64,000 bases of DNA from an uncultured SAR116 cluster alpha proteobacterium (GTDB taxonomy: Bacteria > Pseudomonadota > Alphaproteobacteria > Puniceispirillales > Puniceispirillaceae): NCBI GenBank assembly GCA_902625725.1, contig CACOCY010000003.1:62001-126000 (forward strand). The letters run 5' to 3'. A program made the position numbers and the translations under genes. This document shows, in pieces, positions 63,438 through 64,000 of this stretch; the stretch's first letter is position 1, and the number at the start of each line of letters is the position of its first letter. A model generated the notes under the pieces. That model was not told the origin of the DNA, did not search any database, and worked only from the letters and a program-made list of their open reading frames with translations.

Positions 63438-64000
63438 CTATGACTGTGTAAATTTTCCACCTTGTCGATAACAATTTAAATAAACTGGGACATGTGCTTC
63501 TATTGGTTGAGGGGTGATACTTAGAGATGTAATGTTTGCCATATTCTCACTAACCACGTTATCCGTATTAAACATTCGGAGCTGGTCAAGGGTAATTGGA
63601 GGATTTGGGAGAATAGACATCAGAGCTGCGGGAAATTTCATTGCAAATAGTGGCACAGGTAGCAAAATTCTTTTTTTATCAATAACTTTTAGTATGTAAG
63701 TCAAAAGCTCCTCAAAAGTGTATATGGTAGGTCCCCCTAGCTCATAGATCTGCCCATCTGTTTGCTTGTTGGTCAGACAATATAAAATCGAATCAGCAAC
63801 GTCACCTACAAAAATAGGCTGAAACTTAGTTTTTCCTCCTCCTAAAAGAGGTAATGCCGGCGCCACCATAGACAATTTGGCAAACCGATCAAAAAATCCG
63901 TCACCTGGCCCAAACACTATAGACGGTCTCAAGATAGTGCTATTAGGGGAAGAACGAAGTAAGTTTCTTTCACCCTCGGCTTTAGTTTTTTGATATATGC
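63438..64000 (-). CDS. NDUFA9-like NAD(P)-binding protein (complex I-associated), partial
   Basis: The frame runs off the window end; 5' part missing. The visible part starts YQKTKAEGERNLLR (the YxxxK of extended short-chain dehydrogenases) and continues TILRPSIVFGPGDGFFDRFA, GGGKTKFQPIFVGDVADSI and YELGGPTIYTFEELL. These strings are typical of the NDUFA9/complex I 39-kDa-like group common in alphaproteobacteria. The family binds NADPH without clear catalysis and helps complex I; other epimerase-like roles are possible. Confidence 0.85.
   Translation of the reverse strand, partial: IYQKTKAEGERNLLRSSPNSTILRPSIVFGPGDGFFDRFAKLSMVAPALPLLGGGKTKFQPIFVGDVADSILYCLTNKQTDGQIYELGGPTIYTFEELLTYILKVIDKKRILLPVPLFAMKFPAALMSILPNPPITLDQLRMFNTDNVVSENMANITSLSITPQPIEAHVPVYLNCYRQGGKFTQS

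Noticed and set aside
1-64000. CRISPR arrays, insertion sequences, prophage genes, rRNA
   Set aside because: No spaced direct repeats, transposase, integrase, phage structural genes or rRNA segments were found.

Overview
The window is AT-rich, densely packed chromosomal DNA. The core genes (infC-rpmI-rplT-pheS-pheT, thrS, lepA, leuA, gltB, uppP) look alphaproteobacterial. The many ABC and TRAP uptake systems, short intergenic gaps and low G+C suggest a streamlined marine alphaproteobacterium of the SAR116/AEGEAN-169 kind. That placement is inference from gene content, not from a phylogeny.

Layout. 1-389: end of an ABC exporter. 605-10705: a catabolic cluster around a PotABCD-type ABC importer (Tat-exported binding protein, two permeases, an ATPase placed further on). 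With it are a tandem-domain cyclase, a class I aminotransferase, an aldehyde dehydrogenase, a RidA protein, a GntR/FCD regulator and a class III aminotransferase. 10942-13184: a GAPDH gene overlapping an ArsJ permease gene, the known arsenate-detoxification pair, with a PHO-box-like sequence in front. 13231-20157 (minus strand): a racemase-like/class III aminotransferase fusion, an M16 peptidase, a polar amino-acid ABC importer and an amidase. 20320-25098 (plus strand): a ureohydrolase (agmatinase, guanidinobutyrase or guanidine hydrolase type), a small unknown protein and a complete TRAP transporter. 25100-27320: an M24 peptidase and a DMT exporter.

27428-33624 has a phosphate theme: a PhoR-like kinase with no membrane segment, PhoB, and a Pit phosphate transporter behind a strong PHO box, then a Nudix hydrolase, an alpha/beta hydrolase, a PsiE-family protein and a small membrane protein. 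33781-39626 is queF followed by small accessory genes (DUF4174, DUF2652, GFA, ABM-like, chalcone-isomerase-like, rhodanese) on the minus strand, with three copies of a roughly 115-bp intergenic repeat. A tRNA-Ser(GGA) follows. 40084-52410 is housekeeping: lepA, leuA, pheT-pheS-rplT-rpmI-infC-thrS, and a glycosyltransferase. 52556-55770 holds a hydrolase, a GST, a GNAT and uppP. 55833-63081 is an unusually long glutamate synthase gene overlapping a CysJ-type diflavin reductase gene. The window ends inside an NDUFA9-like dehydrogenase.

The points most worth following are: the 1839-residue GltB with an altered Fe-S motif, coupled to a diflavin reductase and with no gltD beside it; the racemase-like/aminotransferase fusion; the apparent PhoB link between phosphate uptake and ArsJ-type arsenate export; the soluble PhoR; an infC gene that appears to start at AUA; and the three-copy intergenic repeat.
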